Below the pieces are notes generated by a model, which saw nothing but the letters and a program-made list of their open reading frames with translations, was not told the origin of the DNA and made no database searches. Below, one piece after another: positions 36,832 to 47,053 of a DNA stretch of 64,000 nt. Position numbers and translations under genes: made by a program. The DNA is from Xanthomarina spongicola (GTDB lineage Bacteria > Bacteroidota > Bacteroidia > Flavobacteriales > Flavobacteriaceae). Each line of letters opens with the position of its first letter. The stretch's first letter is position 1. The DNA lies in the NCBI RefSeq assembly GCF_003148645.1, contig NZ_QGGP01000004.1, positions 124,001-188,000 on the forward strand. The letters are read 5' to 3'.

Positions 36832-37794
36832 ATGTATTTACCATTTCTTAAGTTTGTTTTAAAATCATCAAAACTCACCAAGCTTTTACAAAAAAACATC
36901 AAGCCATTGCTAGGTTTTAAGCTAAGCAGGGCTTTATTAAATAATTCCTATAAGTCGCTTTCGCCTAAAGAAAAAAAACGGTTTCATCAAAAATTTGCTA
37001 AAATTTTTAGACAAGACAGTTCTTTTGCTTTTAATGGAACATGGAACATGCGATTTATGGACTCAAAAATCATTGCTCCTATTGTTAAAGAAAACATGTG
37101 GCTAACTTGGGATTCTGCTTTGTCCATGCTAGGTCATGATCTCGAAATTAAATTGTTTTATGAAGATATTTTAAAATCTAAAGATAAGCCTCAAGTGTTT
37201 TTTGATGTAGGGGCAAATTATGGAACGCATTCATTTCTTTTCCAATCTCAAGGTGTTGAGACTTATTCATTTGAACCCAACCCAAGATGTTACGACTATT
37301 TTAATCAATTGTTTAAGGCAAACGCATTAACCCCAAACATAATAAAAAAAGCAGTTGGTAAAACACCTGGTAATGCAGTACTTTCATTTCCAAATAAAGA
37401 AACATGGCTTGGTACGATAAATCAAAATGTTAAAGACACCGTTTTAAAGCGTAATGATTTAATTAATATCGATGTTGAAATAACAACACTTGATACATTT
37501 ACTCAAGATTTTGGTATCAATCCGGACCTGATAAAAATCGATACTGAAGGCTTTGAAATAGATGTATTATCAGGAGCTTATGAAGTCTTGAAAAACACAA
37601 AACCTATTATTGTCTTTGAATCTAACACTAAAGACGATAAGTTGGCAATTTTCGAGAAATTAAGTGATTTTGACTATTCAATTTTCGAATTCAAAGATTT
37701 GGCAAATCCACTAGACCTTGAAACGTTCACAACTTCTAGTAAACGAAATTTTGTAAGCTGCCACAATTCCAAAATTTTAGCAACATCTAACTAA
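36832..37794 (+). CDS. FkbM-family methyltransferase
   Basis: A 320-residue SAM methyltransferase with a 115-residue N-terminal extension. FDVGANYGTHS (124-134) is motif I, YSFEPNPRCYDYF motif II, and DLIKIDTEGFEIDVLSGAYE the FkbM signature near 230-250. It probably methylates a sugar hydroxyl. It is the third gene of the inverted island, 70 bases after the zinc-ribbon methyltransferase. Confidence 0.87.
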   Translation: MYLPFLKFVLKSSKLTKLLQKNIKPLLGFKLSRALLNNSYKSLSPKEKKRFHQKFAKIFRQDSSFAFNGTWNMRFMDSKIIAPIVKENMWLTWDSALSMLGHDLEIKLFYEDILKSKDKPQVFFDVGANYGTHSFLFQSQGVETYSFEPNPRCYDYFNQLFKANALTPNIIKKAVGKTPGNAVLSFPNKETWLGTINQNVKDTVLKRNDLINIDVEITTLDTFTQDFGINPDLIKIDTEGFEIDVLSGAYEVLKNTKPIIVFESNTKDDKLAIFEKLSDFDYSIFEFKDLANPLDLETFTTSSKRNFVSCHNSKILATSN

Positions 37795-37933
37795 AATTAC
37801 AGGTTATTTACCTTTATTAGAAAACTCAATTGAAGAATAACACATTAAAAAAAGCAATTAAAGTTAATTTGATATCTCATTTAATAATGCTAATTTCAAA
37901 TCTGCATAAACCTTAAGCTAAATTTTAAATAAT

Positions 37934-38644
37934 ATGGAATTAAAAAAACAATCTGAATTCTATGATACTTATTGGAGAGGGTCGAAAAAATACGGTTCTT
38001 ATAAACTAAAAAGAATCAGCGAAATAATAAAACAACTTGACTTTGCCAAGAAACATAAGAAAAACCCAAGAATTCTTGACTTAGGTTGTGGAGATGGGAG
38101 GTGTTGTTCAATATGGCATGAAATTGGTGATACTACTGGAATAGATCTATCCCAAGAAGCAATGAAAATTGCAAAAAAAAGATATCCTTTTATTGAATTC
38201 TCCTCAGGAGATGCTACTAACACCAGTTTTAAGGATGGATCCTTTGATATTATAATCTCTCAAGAAGTTATTGAACATATTGAAGTTCAATCAACCTACA
38301 TAGATGAGTGTAAAAGACTGCTTTCACCAAATGGAATCCTAATTTTAACAACTCCTAATAAATTTTATTTCGATAGACGGATTGGAGGTAATTACTCTAA
38401 TCAACCTATTGAAAATATTTTATATCCGAAAGAATTAAAAAAACTTTTGAGTAAAGATTTCCATATACTCAAGTTTTATTCCATTATACACCCAAAGGGA
38501 GATAAAGGAATATATAGGCTGATAAATAGCAAATTCATTCATTATGGTTTTGCCGCTTTAAAGGCAAATGCATTAAAAGATTATATACAAAGTCGGTTAA
38601 ATCTGGGTTTGCATATAATTACCGTAGCTAAAAAAATAACATAG
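37934..38644 (+). CDS. Class I SAM methyltransferase (Methyltransf_11 type)
   Basis: A 236-residue protein with the classical motif I LDLGCGDGR (48-56), IDLSQEAMKIAKKRYP (motif II), FDIIISQEVIEHIE near 107-120 and GILILTTPNKFYFDRR. The substrate may be a sugar or a lipid-linked intermediate. It is the last gene of the island and converges with the GT4 gene at 38,804. The 159 bases between them contain no recognised gene. Confidence 0.86.
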   Translation: MELKKQSEFYDTYWRGSKKYGSYKLKRISEIIKQLDFAKKHKKNPRILDLGCGDGRCCSIWHEIGDTTGIDLSQEAMKIAKKRYPFIEFSSGDATNTSFKDGSFDIIISQEVIEHIEVQSTYIDECKRLLSPNGILILTTPNKFYFDRRIGGNYSNQPIENILYPKELKKLLSKDFHILKFYSIIHPKGDKGIYRLINSKFIHYGFAALKANALKDYIQSRLNLGLHIITVAKKIT

Positions 38645-38803
38645 TCTAATAAAAATAAGCTAAAAAAGAAATTGTACAATGGTCTGTTGGAAGATTCGAG
38701 AAGTCAAAAAAATAAGTAGTCAACTAACAAATTTAAATTTAGAAGAATATGGGTACAGGGTTTCTAAATAGAGTAGATATCTAAGATTTCTTGTACAACT
38801 ACT

Positions 38804-40027
38804 CTAAGCCTCATACAACGCCATGAATTGTTGCATCATTAGCGTATTAGAAAATTTAGATGAGGCAAATTCTATAGCAGCTTTACTCATTAGTTTGTAA
38901 CGCTCTTTGTTTTCTATTAGGTCTTTTATAGCCTTAGCATAACCTTCAACATCTTTTTCAGTTACTAAAACACCTGTCTCGCCATCTATAATCGTATAAG
39001 GAATCCCACCGTTATTGAATGCTACAACTGGCAATCCCATCGCTTGAGCTTCAGCAGTAACTACGCCTTGTGTTTCACATCTACCTGTAGGATCAGTAAT
39101 GGAACTCATTAAAAACACATCATGGTTTGTCAACAAATGTTTTATCTCATCCTGACTTTTTTTACCAACTAAAGCTACATAATTCTCCAGATTTAATGCG
39201 CTGATCTGCTTTTGCAAAGCATCAAATAATTTCCCTTCTCCTACAATTGTGTAGTGTACTTTTAATCCTCCTTCCACAAGTAATTTTATTGCTTCTATAG
39301 CAAACTTAAAACCTTTAAATGTTACAAGTCTGCCAACAGATATCAATTTCACTTCGTTTCCTAATAAACCCATTCGTACTTGGTTGCTTTTAAAATAACT
39401 AACATCAATCCCCATAAAAACAACTCGTAACTTTTCTGGATTGCACCCAAGTTGGGTTACTATCTGTCCTAAAAAAGGCGTATTCACGGTAATAAAATCT
39501 GAAACTTTAAAAATAAATCTATAAAGTTCCTGTAAGCTTTTTAATTGCTGGTTGTTTGCAAAATGAGCATCATGCCCATGAAAAGTCGTAATCAGTTTTG
39601 CCTGTATAAAGCCACAAGCTTTCATCTCTGCTACACCTCTGCCTGCTGCCGCAAATTGGATATGAAACACATTTATATGTCGTAGTTGGTCATAAAACCG
39701 AAACAAATACGGTGAATTTATGATTCGATATCTCAAAGTCAAATCAGAAAGACGAATCCAGTATTTAAAATATTTAAGAATTAATCCTAGTCCAACCAAA
39801 AATCGTTTTAATTGAGATTTCGGAATATGAAGATCTATAAGAATGGTATTGTCTAGTATAGAATAGGTTTCTAATATTTTACGTTGCGATGATTGCTCTA
39901 TTTTGCCTAAATTGTGAGTCAGTACAACAACAGAATATCCTTTTTTTTTCGCCTCAACAATTTGGTTGGTAATAAAGGTTTCAGATAAAGCTGGATATGT
40001 AGGAACAGTAAAGCAAATTGTTTTCAT
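38804..40027 (-). CDS. Glycosyltransferase family 4 (WcaL-like)
   Basis: A 407-residue GT-B enzyme. PTYPALSETFITNQI (about 8-22) is the acceptor loop of WcaL-like enzymes, VHIQFAAAGRGVAEM and TTFHGHDA follow, and GVVTAEAQAMGLPVVAFNNG (about 330-349) is the donor signature. The ATG at 40,027 gives MKTICFTVPTYP; a second ATG six bases upstream is in frame. It follows a GT2 gene and resumes the minus-strand run beyond the inverted island. Confidence 0.9.
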   Translation of the reverse strand: MKTICFTVPTYPALSETFITNQIVEAKKKGYSVVVLTHNLGKIEQSSQRKILETYSILDNTILIDLHIPKSQLKRFLVGLGLILKYFKYWIRLSDLTLRYRIINSPYLFRFYDQLRHINVFHIQFAAAGRGVAEMKACGFIQAKLITTFHGHDAHFANNQQLKSLQELYRFIFKVSDFITVNTPFLGQIVTQLGCNPEKLRVVFMGIDVSYFKSNQVRMGLLGNEVKLISVGRLVTFKGFKFAIEAIKLLVEGGLKVHYTIVGEGKLFDALQKQISALNLENYVALVGKKSQDEIKHLLTNHDVFLMSSITDPTGRCETQGVVTAEAQAMGLPVVAFNNGGIPYTIIDGETGVLVTEKDVEGYAKAIKDLIENKERYKLMSKAAIEFASSKFSNTLMMQQFMALYEA

Positions 40028-40055
40028 ACGCATTTAGTTAAACTTCAAATAAGAG

Positions 40056-41027
40056 TTATCTTTTTGATAAGTTCCAGATAGGTAGAAGCAATTTATAAAT
40101 TTTCGTTCCATTATACAATCCAAACCAATTTATTAAACGCCAATAATGTTTCTTTTTACTTAAAAAGCTATCAGATTTTATAGCATCAAAATGTCTAGCA
40201 GCACGTTTGGCTAATTTAGGATACCCTTTTTTTATTAACTTATAGCTCATGTAATGATGGCGCTTGGGATAACACATCAAACGTTTATCATCACAGGTAG
40301 TTAATAAAGCTTCAACTTGCTTATGACTCTTAAAGGACGCCTCAATTTTTACAGTTGAATTTAGCTTACTCAAGCTATCACCTGCAACTAGTCTGTAATG
40401 AGCCAAATTTTCATTACAACACACTACTTTCTTGGTCCAAAATAAGACACGAGAAAAATATTCTCCATCGTCATTTGGGCATTTAGCAGGATTCCAATAA
40501 CCAGCTTTTTCAATTACAGTTTTGCTAACCAACCAGGACACCGTAGGTATAAACCAATTATCCATGCCATAACTAATCATAAGCTCTTTTCCTGTTCTTA
40601 TTAAAGAATGATTAATATGCAAAAACCTAAACTCTGTTTGATGCCCATCATTGGGGTGGGTCTTGAAATCAATCCAAGGTGAATAACAAATGCCTGCCTG
40701 ATGTTTTTGCATCAAATGGAGTTGTTTTTCTATCTTGGTTGGCTCAATAATATCATCGGCATCTAAAAATTGAATATACTCGCCAGATGCTTTTTCTAAT
40801 CCATAATTTCGTGCATTTGATGCACCACCATTTTCTATTGTAAAGCATTTAACACCTTTGCTTTCAAATTCCGGAAACAAATCTCGTGTTTGATCTGTTG
40901 AGCCATCATCAATAACAATAATTTCTATTGGCTGATAACTTTGTCTTAAAGCACTTGAAACAGCCTCTTCTAGATAATTCTTGGAATTATAGGTTGGAAT
41001 AATAATACTCACTAATGGCTGCTTCAT
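40056..41027 (-). CDS. Glycosyltransferase family 2
   Basis: A 323-residue GT-A enzyme with SIIIPTYNSKNYLEEAV (7-23), IIVIDDGSTDQT (34-45) and YIQFLDADDIIEP (about 83-95). These are the full nucleotide and metal motifs of family 2. The start ATG shares its last base with the stop of the GT2 gene before it, so the two are coupled. Donor and linkage are unknown. Confidence 0.91.
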   Translation of the reverse strand: MKQPLVSIIIPTYNSKNYLEEAVSSALRQSYQPIEIIVIDDGSTDQTRDLFPEFESKGVKCFTIENGGASNARNYGLEKASGEYIQFLDADDIIEPTKIEKQLHLMQKHQAGICYSPWIDFKTHPNDGHQTEFRFLHINHSLIRTGKELMISYGMDNWFIPTVSWLVSKTVIEKAGYWNPAKCPNDDGEYFSRVLFWTKKVVCCNENLAHYRLVAGDSLSKLNSTVKIEASFKSHKQVEALLTTCDDKRLMCYPKRHHYMSYKLIKKGYPKLAKRAARHFDAIKSDSFLSKKKHYWRLINWFGLYNGTKIYKLLLPIWNLSKR

Positions 41028-41821
41028 TATTTTTTCTTAAAAAAGTGAATTAATTTTTCTCCTTTTTGATGCATCCATAGTGCTCCTTGCACTAATGCAT
41101 TGTTTTTTATGGCATCATGTTCTTTTTGTAAAGTGCGATACTTTCTTAAAAGGCTTAAAAATAATGGATCGAAATTTTCCTTTAAGTAGCGTTTGCGTTC
41201 TTTAATCCTTAATTTCAAATCACTACTGATACCTGGATCATCAAAGTAACAAACAACTAAATCTATATATCGTGTCGTACAGTTATTAAAAACAATCGCA
41301 TGGTTAGTCAAAATCCAGTCACTTACTACTTGATAGGATGTATCATACCTCAAACCATCATGAAATAGAGATCGTTTATAAAACTCAGCTTGATGTGCCA
41401 ATGTATTTGTTATGGCTATAATTTTATTCATTGTTTTAGGCATATACAATCTTTGCCATTTATTATTAACTCGCATTAGAGGATCACCATATACAATATC
41501 TTCAATGGGATTTAACTTAATAAATGTTTCAATCACATAATTATCAAACAACCAATCTCCACTATTTAAAAACAACAAATAATTACCTGTAGCCTGATCA
41601 ATGCCTTTATTCATGGCTTGATAAACACCGTTGTCAGGTTCACTTACCCAATAGGCCAAATGTTGCTTGTTACTTTCTATATACGCTTTACTTCCATCTG
41701 TACTACCTCCATCAATTACTACATATTCAATATTTTGATATGTCTGACTAAAAACACTTTGCATGGTTTTTTTAAGTCCTTCAAAATTATTGTAATTAAT
41801 AGTGATTATAGTTATTAGCAT
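41027..41821 (-). CDS. Glycosyltransferase family 2 (WcaE-like)
   Basis: A 264-residue GT-A enzyme. TIITINYNNFEGLKKTM opens the domain, YVVIDGGSTDGSKAYIE follows (33-49), and YLLFLNSGDWLFD (about 77-89) replaces the acidic DxD by SGD, as in WcaE-type enzymes of colanic acid loci. It lies one base after the fcl gene, which suggests that it uses a donor made by fcl or the aminotransferase, for example GDP-fucose; this is inference from position. Confidence 0.9.
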   Translation of the reverse strand: MLITIITINYNNFEGLKKTMQSVFSQTYQNIEYVVIDGGSTDGSKAYIESNKQHLAYWVSEPDNGVYQAMNKGIDQATGNYLLFLNSGDWLFDNYVIETFIKLNPIEDIVYGDPLMRVNNKWQRLYMPKTMNKIIAITNTLAHQAEFYKRSLFHDGLRYDTSYQVVSDWILTNHAIVFNNCTTRYIDLVVCYFDDPGISSDLKLRIKERKRYLKENFDPLFLSLLRKYRTLQKEHDAIKNNALVQGALWMHQKGEKLIHFFKKK

Positions 41822-41822
41822 G

Positions 41823-42752
41823 TTATTCCTTTTTAAAAAATTTGGAATTATAAACCAACTGAATACCAGCCTCTAAATCTATTTTATGCTTCCAACCCAA
41901 GCTGTGAATCTTAGTAACATCCAACAATTTCCTTGGAGTTCCATCTGGCTTGTCTAAATTCCAAGTTATGTCTCCTTTAAAACCTGTTATCTCCTTAATT
42001 AAAAGGGCCAAGTCTTTTATGGAAATATCTGTTCCTGTTCCAATGTTTATAGGTTCATTCCCAGAGTAATGTTGCATTAAAAAACAACAGGCTAATGCTA
42101 AATCATCGACATGCAAAAACTCACGCATGGGCTTTCCAGAGCCCCAAACCTCGACACTTGTAGAATTTGCTTCTTTCGCCTCATGAAACTTTCGCAACAA
42201 AGCTGGGAGGACATGCGAATTCTTTAAATTGTAATTATCGTTTGGACCATATAAATTGGTTGGCATAGCAGATATAAAGTCGCAACCATATTGTCTATTG
42301 TAATTTTCACAGAGTTTCACACCTGTTATTTTAGCAATGGCATAAGGCTCATTAGTTGGTTCTAAAGCGCCTGTTAACATGCTTGATTCAGAAATTGGTT
42401 GTTGGGCGTATTTAGGATATATACAGGAAGACCCTAAAAACAAGAGCTTTTTCACGCCATGCACATAACTTTGATGGATGATATTGGCTTCTATCATTAA
42501 ATTATCGTACAAAAATTCGGCTCGATACAAATTATTTGCTTCTATCCCTCCTACTTTTGCTGCAGCTAAGAACACATATTCTGGTTTTTCAATTTCAAAA
42601 TATTCAGAAACAGCTTGCTGATTGGTTAAATCTAATACTTTAGAGCTTTTAAAAACTAAATTATTAAAACCTTGGGTTTCCAATGCCCTAACAATAGCCG
42701 AACCAACCATTCCTGTATGACCTGCCACATATATTTTAGCACTTTTATTCAT
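41823..42752 (-). CDS. fcl: GDP-L-fucose synthase
   Basis: A 309-residue short-chain dehydrogenase that epimerises and reduces GDP-4-keto-6-deoxy-mannose to GDP-L-fucose with NADPH. GHTGMVG (11-17) binds the cofactor, and YAIAKITG holds the catalytic Tyr-xxx-Lys; [15 protein letters not shown] and [14 protein letters not shown] are further family hallmarks. The frame is open to 42,791, but the ATG at 42,752 gives the standard start. It overlaps gmd by 8 bases, the pair that makes GDP-fucose. Confidence 0.95.
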   Translation of the reverse strand: MNKSAKIYVAGHTGMVGSAIVRALETQGFNNLVFKSSKVLDLTNQQAVSEYFEIEKPEYVFLAAAKVGGIEANNLYRAEFLYDNLMIEANIIHQSYVHGVKKLLFLGSSCIYPKYAQQPISESSMLTGALEPTNEPYAIAKITGVKLCENYNRQYGCDFISAMPTNLYGPNDNYNLKNSHVLPALLRKFHEAKEANSTSVEVWGSGKPMREFLHVDDLALACCFLMQHYSGNEPINIGTGTDISIKDLALLIKEITGFKGDITWNLDKPDGTPRKLLDVTKIHSLGWKHKIDLEAGIQLVYNSKFFKKE

Positions 42753-43881
42753 GCTTAAATGACGTTTTACTTGTGTTGTTATTAAAACCACCAGATGTTA
42801 AATAGGCTTCTTTTTTACAGGATTGTAAATCGTGAGCCATCATTTCGGTAATTAGTGCCTGCAACGTGTATTTAGGTTTCCAGTTTAGTAAGGCTTTACA
42901 TTTATCTGCATTACCCACTAATAAATCGACTTCTGTTGGTCTATAATAATTAGGATCAATTTTTACAACTATTTGACCAATTGGTAATTGATAATCAGCA
43001 TGGTTACATGCATTAACTATAGCAACCTCATCTTCTCCAGAGCCTTTAAAAGACAATTCAATACCTACTTCCTTAAAAGCCATAACAACAAAATCTCGAA
43101 CTCGTGTTGTAATCCCTGTAGCTATTACATAATCTCTAGCCTCTTCTTGTTGTAACATCAACCACATGGCTTCTACATAATCTTTGGCATGACCCCAATC
43201 TCGTTGGGCATCCAAATTTCCTAAATACAACACATCTTGTTGCTTTAGCGCAATGCGACTTGCAGCACGTGTTATTTTTCGTGATACAAAGGTTTCTCCA
43301 CGTAGTGGCGATTCGTGATTAAACAAAATACCATTGCAAGCAAACATGTTATATGCTTCTCTGTAATTTACAGTTATCCAATAAGCATACAATTTAGCCA
43401 CACCATAAGGAGAACGTGGATAAAAAGGCGTTGTTTCTGTTTGTGGCGTTTCTTGAACCATACCATAAAGCTCTGATGTGGATGCTTGGTAAATTTTGGT
43501 TTTCTCGGTAAGACCCAATAACCGTACAGCTTCTAAAATACGTAAGGTACCTAATCCATCGACATTGGCTGTATATTCTGGAGTGTCAAAACTTACTTTT
43601 ACATGGCTCATGGCTCCCAGATTGTAAATCTCGTCTGGCTGCACATCTTGTATAATTCGCGTTAAATTCATGGCATCACTTAAATCGCCATAATGTAAGG
43701 TGAACCTGATTTCGTCTTCGTGTGGGTCTTGATACAAATGGTCCACACGTTGGGTATTTAATAAGGAAGCACGACGTTTAATACCATGTACCTGATAACC
43801 TTTTTCTAATAAAAGTTCGGCTAAATAAGCACCATCTTGGCCTGTGATTCCTGTTATTAATGCTGTTTTTTGTTTTTTCAT
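42745..43881 (-). CDS. gmd: GDP-mannose 4,6-dehydratase
   Basis: A 378-residue enzyme that turns GDP-mannose into GDP-4-keto-6-deoxy-mannose. The NADP loop GITGQDG (11-17), [23 protein letters not shown] with the catalytic Tyr-xxx-Lys, and [17 protein letters not shown] are typical. It supplies the fucose branch (fcl, next gene) and possibly an amino-sugar branch through the DegT gene at 45,939. A 64-base gap separates it from the upstream GT4 gene. Confidence 0.96.
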   Translation of the reverse strand: MKKQKTALITGITGQDGAYLAELLLEKGYQVHGIKRRASLLNTQRVDHLYQDPHEDEIRFTLHYGDLSDAMNLTRIIQDVQPDEIYNLGAMSHVKVSFDTPEYTANVDGLGTLRILEAVRLLGLTEKTKIYQASTSELYGMVQETPQTETTPFYPRSPYGVAKLYAYWITVNYREAYNMFACNGILFNHESPLRGETFVSRKITRAASRIALKQQDVLYLGNLDAQRDWGHAKDYVEAMWLMLQQEEARDYVIATGITTRVRDFVVMAFKEVGIELSFKGSGEDEVAIVNACNHADYQLPIGQIVVKIDPNYYRPTEVDLLVGNADKCKALLNWKPKYTLQALITEMMAHDLQSCKKEAYLTSGGFNNNTSKTSFKHE

Positions 43882-43945
43882 TTAAATAAATTCATCTTAA
43901 TTGTTATTATAAATGCTATAAATGCTGGCTTATATTAGTTTTTAT

Positions 43946-45184
43946 TTAATGATTCCAACAACTTCTATATTTACTAATATCAATTAAATTTCGCTCTAAT
44001 ATCTTTATAACTTGATTCTCGTTAAATTTTGAAGCGTTATTAATATTTTTTGATACTTCTATTAATTTTTGTCTAAAGTCACTTTTTAATATTTCATCCA
44101 TTGTCTCAAAAATAGTATTAGCTTCTAATGGATTAAAATAAAGCGCACCATCTTCCAATTGCTCACGATGTCCTTTAAAATCTGAACATAAAACTGGACA
44201 ACCTAATGTTCTTGCCTCTAATAATGGCATATTGGTTGGGCCTAAAAATGTAGGCATTACTAATGCAACAGCATTAGAATATAAGGTATAAATAGATTGT
44301 AAATCCATAAAGCCAAGATAAATTACATGCTCTTCTAATTTAAGTTGAATAATTTTATTTTTTATATAATCTAAATTTCCTTTGTCACTACCTGTAAGTA
44401 CAAGTTTGAAATGAGGCTCTTTCAATATTAAACTTTTAAATGCTAATAACAAGTTATAATGATTTTTATGAGCCCAAAACTGTGCAGGATAAAAAAAGAA
44501 TTTCTCTTTTTCTATATTAAAAGACTTTAATAAATCTTGTTGTTTTTCTGTTGAAACCTTTTGATGTATTACTCCTCCAGGAAAAATAGGCAAAACTTTA
44601 ATTCGTGCTGGATTAATATTTAAATAGGATATTAATTCTTCTTTTCCTGCTTCAGATTCGGAAAATATGGAAATAGCCTTTTTTAAAGTTTCATTATACC
44701 AGGTATGCCTTAAATTAAAAGCTTTTTTATTTGAAACTTCAGGAAACGCATACATACTTATATGTCCTATATCCCAATTGGTTGAAATAAAAGGAAAATC
44801 TTCTATTACACACTGAGTTTGGCTTAAATAATAAATAATATCTATATTATTTATTATTAATTGTTTTCTATAAGATGCATAAATACGTTTACGCTTTAAA
44901 TTTCTATCTGCTTGTGAATATAAACGCTTTAAGAAATAACTATTTTTAAAAATAAATTTATTAAGTTTTTGCTTAATATTCTCTTTTTTAAGTTGCTTAT
45001 CAAATTGCAAGCAAACAACTTCCTTTTTGTAAGATTTTATTAGTGATTTTGAAGTTAGAAAGACAATCTCAATTTCGGTTGAAAATTCATGATTATCTAT
45101 TAAATGTATCAACCTATCAGCATATGAAAAACCTCCACCTACCTGAGTATCAATATCTTCATTTAACCAAACACCTACCTTCAT
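43946..45184 (-). CDS. Glycosyltransferase family 4 (mannosyltransferase-like)
   Basis: A 412-residue GT-B enzyme. FFYPAQFWAHKNHYNLLLA (about 230-248) and GPTNMPLLEARTLGCPVL (about 315-332) mark the donor domain; YPAQFWAHKNH is common in mannosyltransferase-like capsule enzymes. The N-terminal half has GGGFSYADRLI as acceptor loop. It follows the methyltransferase gene by 3 bases and precedes gmd, so a GDP-sugar donor is plausible but not shown. Confidence 0.88.
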   Translation of the reverse strand: MKVGVWLNEDIDTQVGGGFSYADRLIHLIDNHEFSTEIEIVFLTSKSLIKSYKKEVVCLQFDKQLKKENIKQKLNKFIFKNSYFLKRLYSQADRNLKRKRIYASYRKQLIINNIDIIYYLSQTQCVIEDFPFISTNWDIGHISMYAFPEVSNKKAFNLRHTWYNETLKKAISIFSESEAGKEELISYLNINPARIKVLPIFPGGVIHQKVSTEKQQDLLKSFNIEKEKFFFYPAQFWAHKNHYNLLLAFKSLILKEPHFKLVLTGSDKGNLDYIKNKIIQLKLEEHVIYLGFMDLQSIYTLYSNAVALVMPTFLGPTNMPLLEARTLGCPVLCSDFKGHREQLEDGALYFNPLEANTIFETMDEILKSDFRQKLIEVSKNINNASKFNENQVIKILERNLIDISKYRSCWNH

Positions 45185-45187
45185 AAA

Positions 45188-45946
45188 TTATACTTTTTTG
45201 GCAACAACTACCACATTCCAACTTTTGGTATTAGGTTCTTTAAAAGTCATCCATTCATAAAAATGTTCTACGTTAAATCCCGCATACTCTAAATAAAATT
45301 CAATCTCCTTTTTAAAAAAATAACGCATAGAGTGTACCTCATTTATTATTTCGGAAGTGTTATTCTCTTTATTATTAATAAATATCTCGTAATTAACATC
45401 AACTATATTTTCATTGATATGTAATTTAGGTTTGGCCTGCCGTTTAACTTTAATAAAATCATCTTCTAAAATTTTTATTCTAGGTTCTGGTCGATCTGTT
45501 AAAACTCCTGGTCCATACCAAAAATCGAAGACAAATAAACCATCCTTTTTTAAATGGTTATAAGCTGTTTTAAAGGTCTTTATTACATCTGAATTAGTGT
45601 TTTGATAACTCATAACATGGAATAAAGAGGTTACCACATCATAGTGTTTATTGTTTTTAAAATCTGTGATACTATTTACATAAAAATTTAAATCAACATT
45701 GCCAGAATATCTCTCTTTTGCACGTGAAATCATTTGTGGTGACATATCTACACCATCTACTTGACAATTTAAATTCGAAAATAAATTAGCATGAATACCA
45801 GTCCCACACCCCAAATCTAAAATAGTATAATTATTTTGATTACTATTTAATTTTATAAGTGAGTTTATATATTCAACTTCTCCTTGATAGTCTTTGTCAC
45901 TGTATAACAAATCATAATACTTTGCATATAGATTAAACTTATCCAT
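45188..45946 (-). CDS. Class I SAM methyltransferase
   Basis: A 252-residue protein with LDLGCGTG (43-50), VDGVDMSPQMISRAKERY (motif II) and YDVVTSLFHVMSY near 103-115. This layout is typical of sugar N- or C-methyltransferases found beside aminotransferases in deoxysugar pathways. It overlaps the DegT aminotransferase gene by 8 bases, so N-methylation of the amino sugar is a fair guess. Start ATG at 45,946. Confidence 0.84.
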   Translation of the reverse strand: MDKFNLYAKYYDLLYSDKDYQGEVEYINSLIKLNSNQNNYTILDLGCGTGIHANLFSNLNCQVDGVDMSPQMISRAKERYSGNVDLNFYVNSITDFKNNKHYDVVTSLFHVMSYQNTNSDVIKTFKTAYNHLKKDGLFVFDFWYGPGVLTDRPEPRIKILEDDFIKVKRQAKPKLHINENIVDVNYEIFINNKENNTSEIINEVHSMRYFFKKEIEFYLEYAGFNVEHFYEWMTFKEPNTKSWNVVVVAKKV

Positions 45947-47051
45947 AATAACTCACTGCTTTAATAATTTGTTCAGAAACTTCATCAATTTCAGCATTAC
46001 TCAATCCTAAACCTGAGGGTATGTAAAATCCAGTTCGAGCCAATTTTTCGGCTTGTGGATAGGTTTCACCTAGAAACATACCAAGTTTATTAAAAACAGG
46101 TTGCTCATGCATACACCAAAAAAACGGTCTAGTTCCAATTTTGTTATCTCCTAATTTTTTTTGGATTTCTATGGCCATCACTTCAGTTTTTGCTATTAAA
46201 CCATAAACCCAATAGATGTTTTCGGCATAATCTGTAGACTTTAGTGGTAATTCAACATTTATTAAATCTTTTAAGTTTTGGTTGTAACGATCACCTATCT
46301 CTCGTTTACGTTCTACAATAGATTGAATATTTTCTAATTGGGCAACTCCTAAAGCCGCTTGCATATTAGTCATCCTGTAGTTCCAACCTAATTCATCATG
46401 CACAAAACGACGTCCAGGTTTAAAGCATAGATTTTTTAATGTTCTACATCTTTCGGCTAGCTCATCATCGTCTGTTAAAATCATACCACCTTCTCCTGTT
46501 GTAATGTGTTTATTAGGGTAAAAACTAAAAATACTTATATCTCCAAAACTACCACATTGTTTACCATTATAGGTTTGCCCATGCATTTCTGCTGCATCTT
46601 CAATAATTTTAAGTTGGTATTTTTTAGCTAAACTTAATATGGCATCCAAATCTACTGGAAGTCCATAAATATGAACAACAAGGATTGCTTTTGTTTTAGA
46701 TGTTATTTTAGCCTCAATTTGATTAACATCCATATTCCATGTTAAAGGATCTGAATCAATTAAAACGGGTACCAATCCTTCATTAACCAAGGATTGAGCT
46801 GGAGAAATTATTGTAAACGTTGGCATAATAACCTCGCTTCCCTTTTCAAGATTTAAAGCTCTAATAGCTACATCTAGAGCAGCAGACCCATTTGATACTG
46901 CAATACCATGTTGTCTTCCAACAAAACAAGCAATGTCTTCTTCAAATCTTCTCACAAAAGGTCCTTCACTGGATATCCACCCAGTTTCTACACACTCTAA
47001 AAGGTATTTCTTTTCATTTCCATTAAGCAATGGTGTGTTAACTGGTATCAT
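45939..47051 (-). CDS. DegT/DnrJ/EryC1/StrS aminotransferase (perosamine-synthase-like)
   Basis: A 370-residue PLP enzyme that aminates a keto sugar nucleotide. The PLP lysine is Lys181 in FYPNKHITTGEGGM, with VSNGSAALD (52-60) and IIEDAAEMHG (149-158) as the other cofactor contacts. The wording of GWISSEGPFVRRFE and NYRMTNMQAALG is close to GDP-perosamine synthases, which use the Gmd product. That product is made by gmd nearby, so GDP-perosamine or a related 4-amino sugar is the best guess. Gaps to both neighbours are under 10 bases. Confidence 0.87.
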   Translation of the reverse strand: MIPVNTPLLNGNEKKYLLECVETGWISSEGPFVRRFEEDIACFVGRQHGIAVSNGSAALDVAIRALNLEKGSEVIMPTFTIISPAQSLVNEGLVPVLIDSDPLTWNMDVNQIEAKITSKTKAILVVHIYGLPVDLDAILSLAKKYQLKIIEDAAEMHGQTYNGKQCGSFGDISIFSFYPNKHITTGEGGMILTDDDELAERCRTLKNLCFKPGRRFVHDELGWNYRMTNMQAALGVAQLENIQSIVERKREIGDRYNQNLKDLINVELPLKSTDYAENIYWVYGLIAKTEVMAIEIQKKLGDNKIGTRPFFWCMHEQPVFNKLGMFLGETYPQAEKLARTGFYIPSGLGLSNAEIDEVSEQIIKAVSYYG

Positions 47052-47053
47052 TG

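Noticed and set aside
38645-38803. Possible C-terminal remnant of a gene between the island and the GT4 gene
   Set aside because: A short run (NLEEYGYRVSK before a stop) looks protein-like, but no consistent longer frame or known family could be traced.
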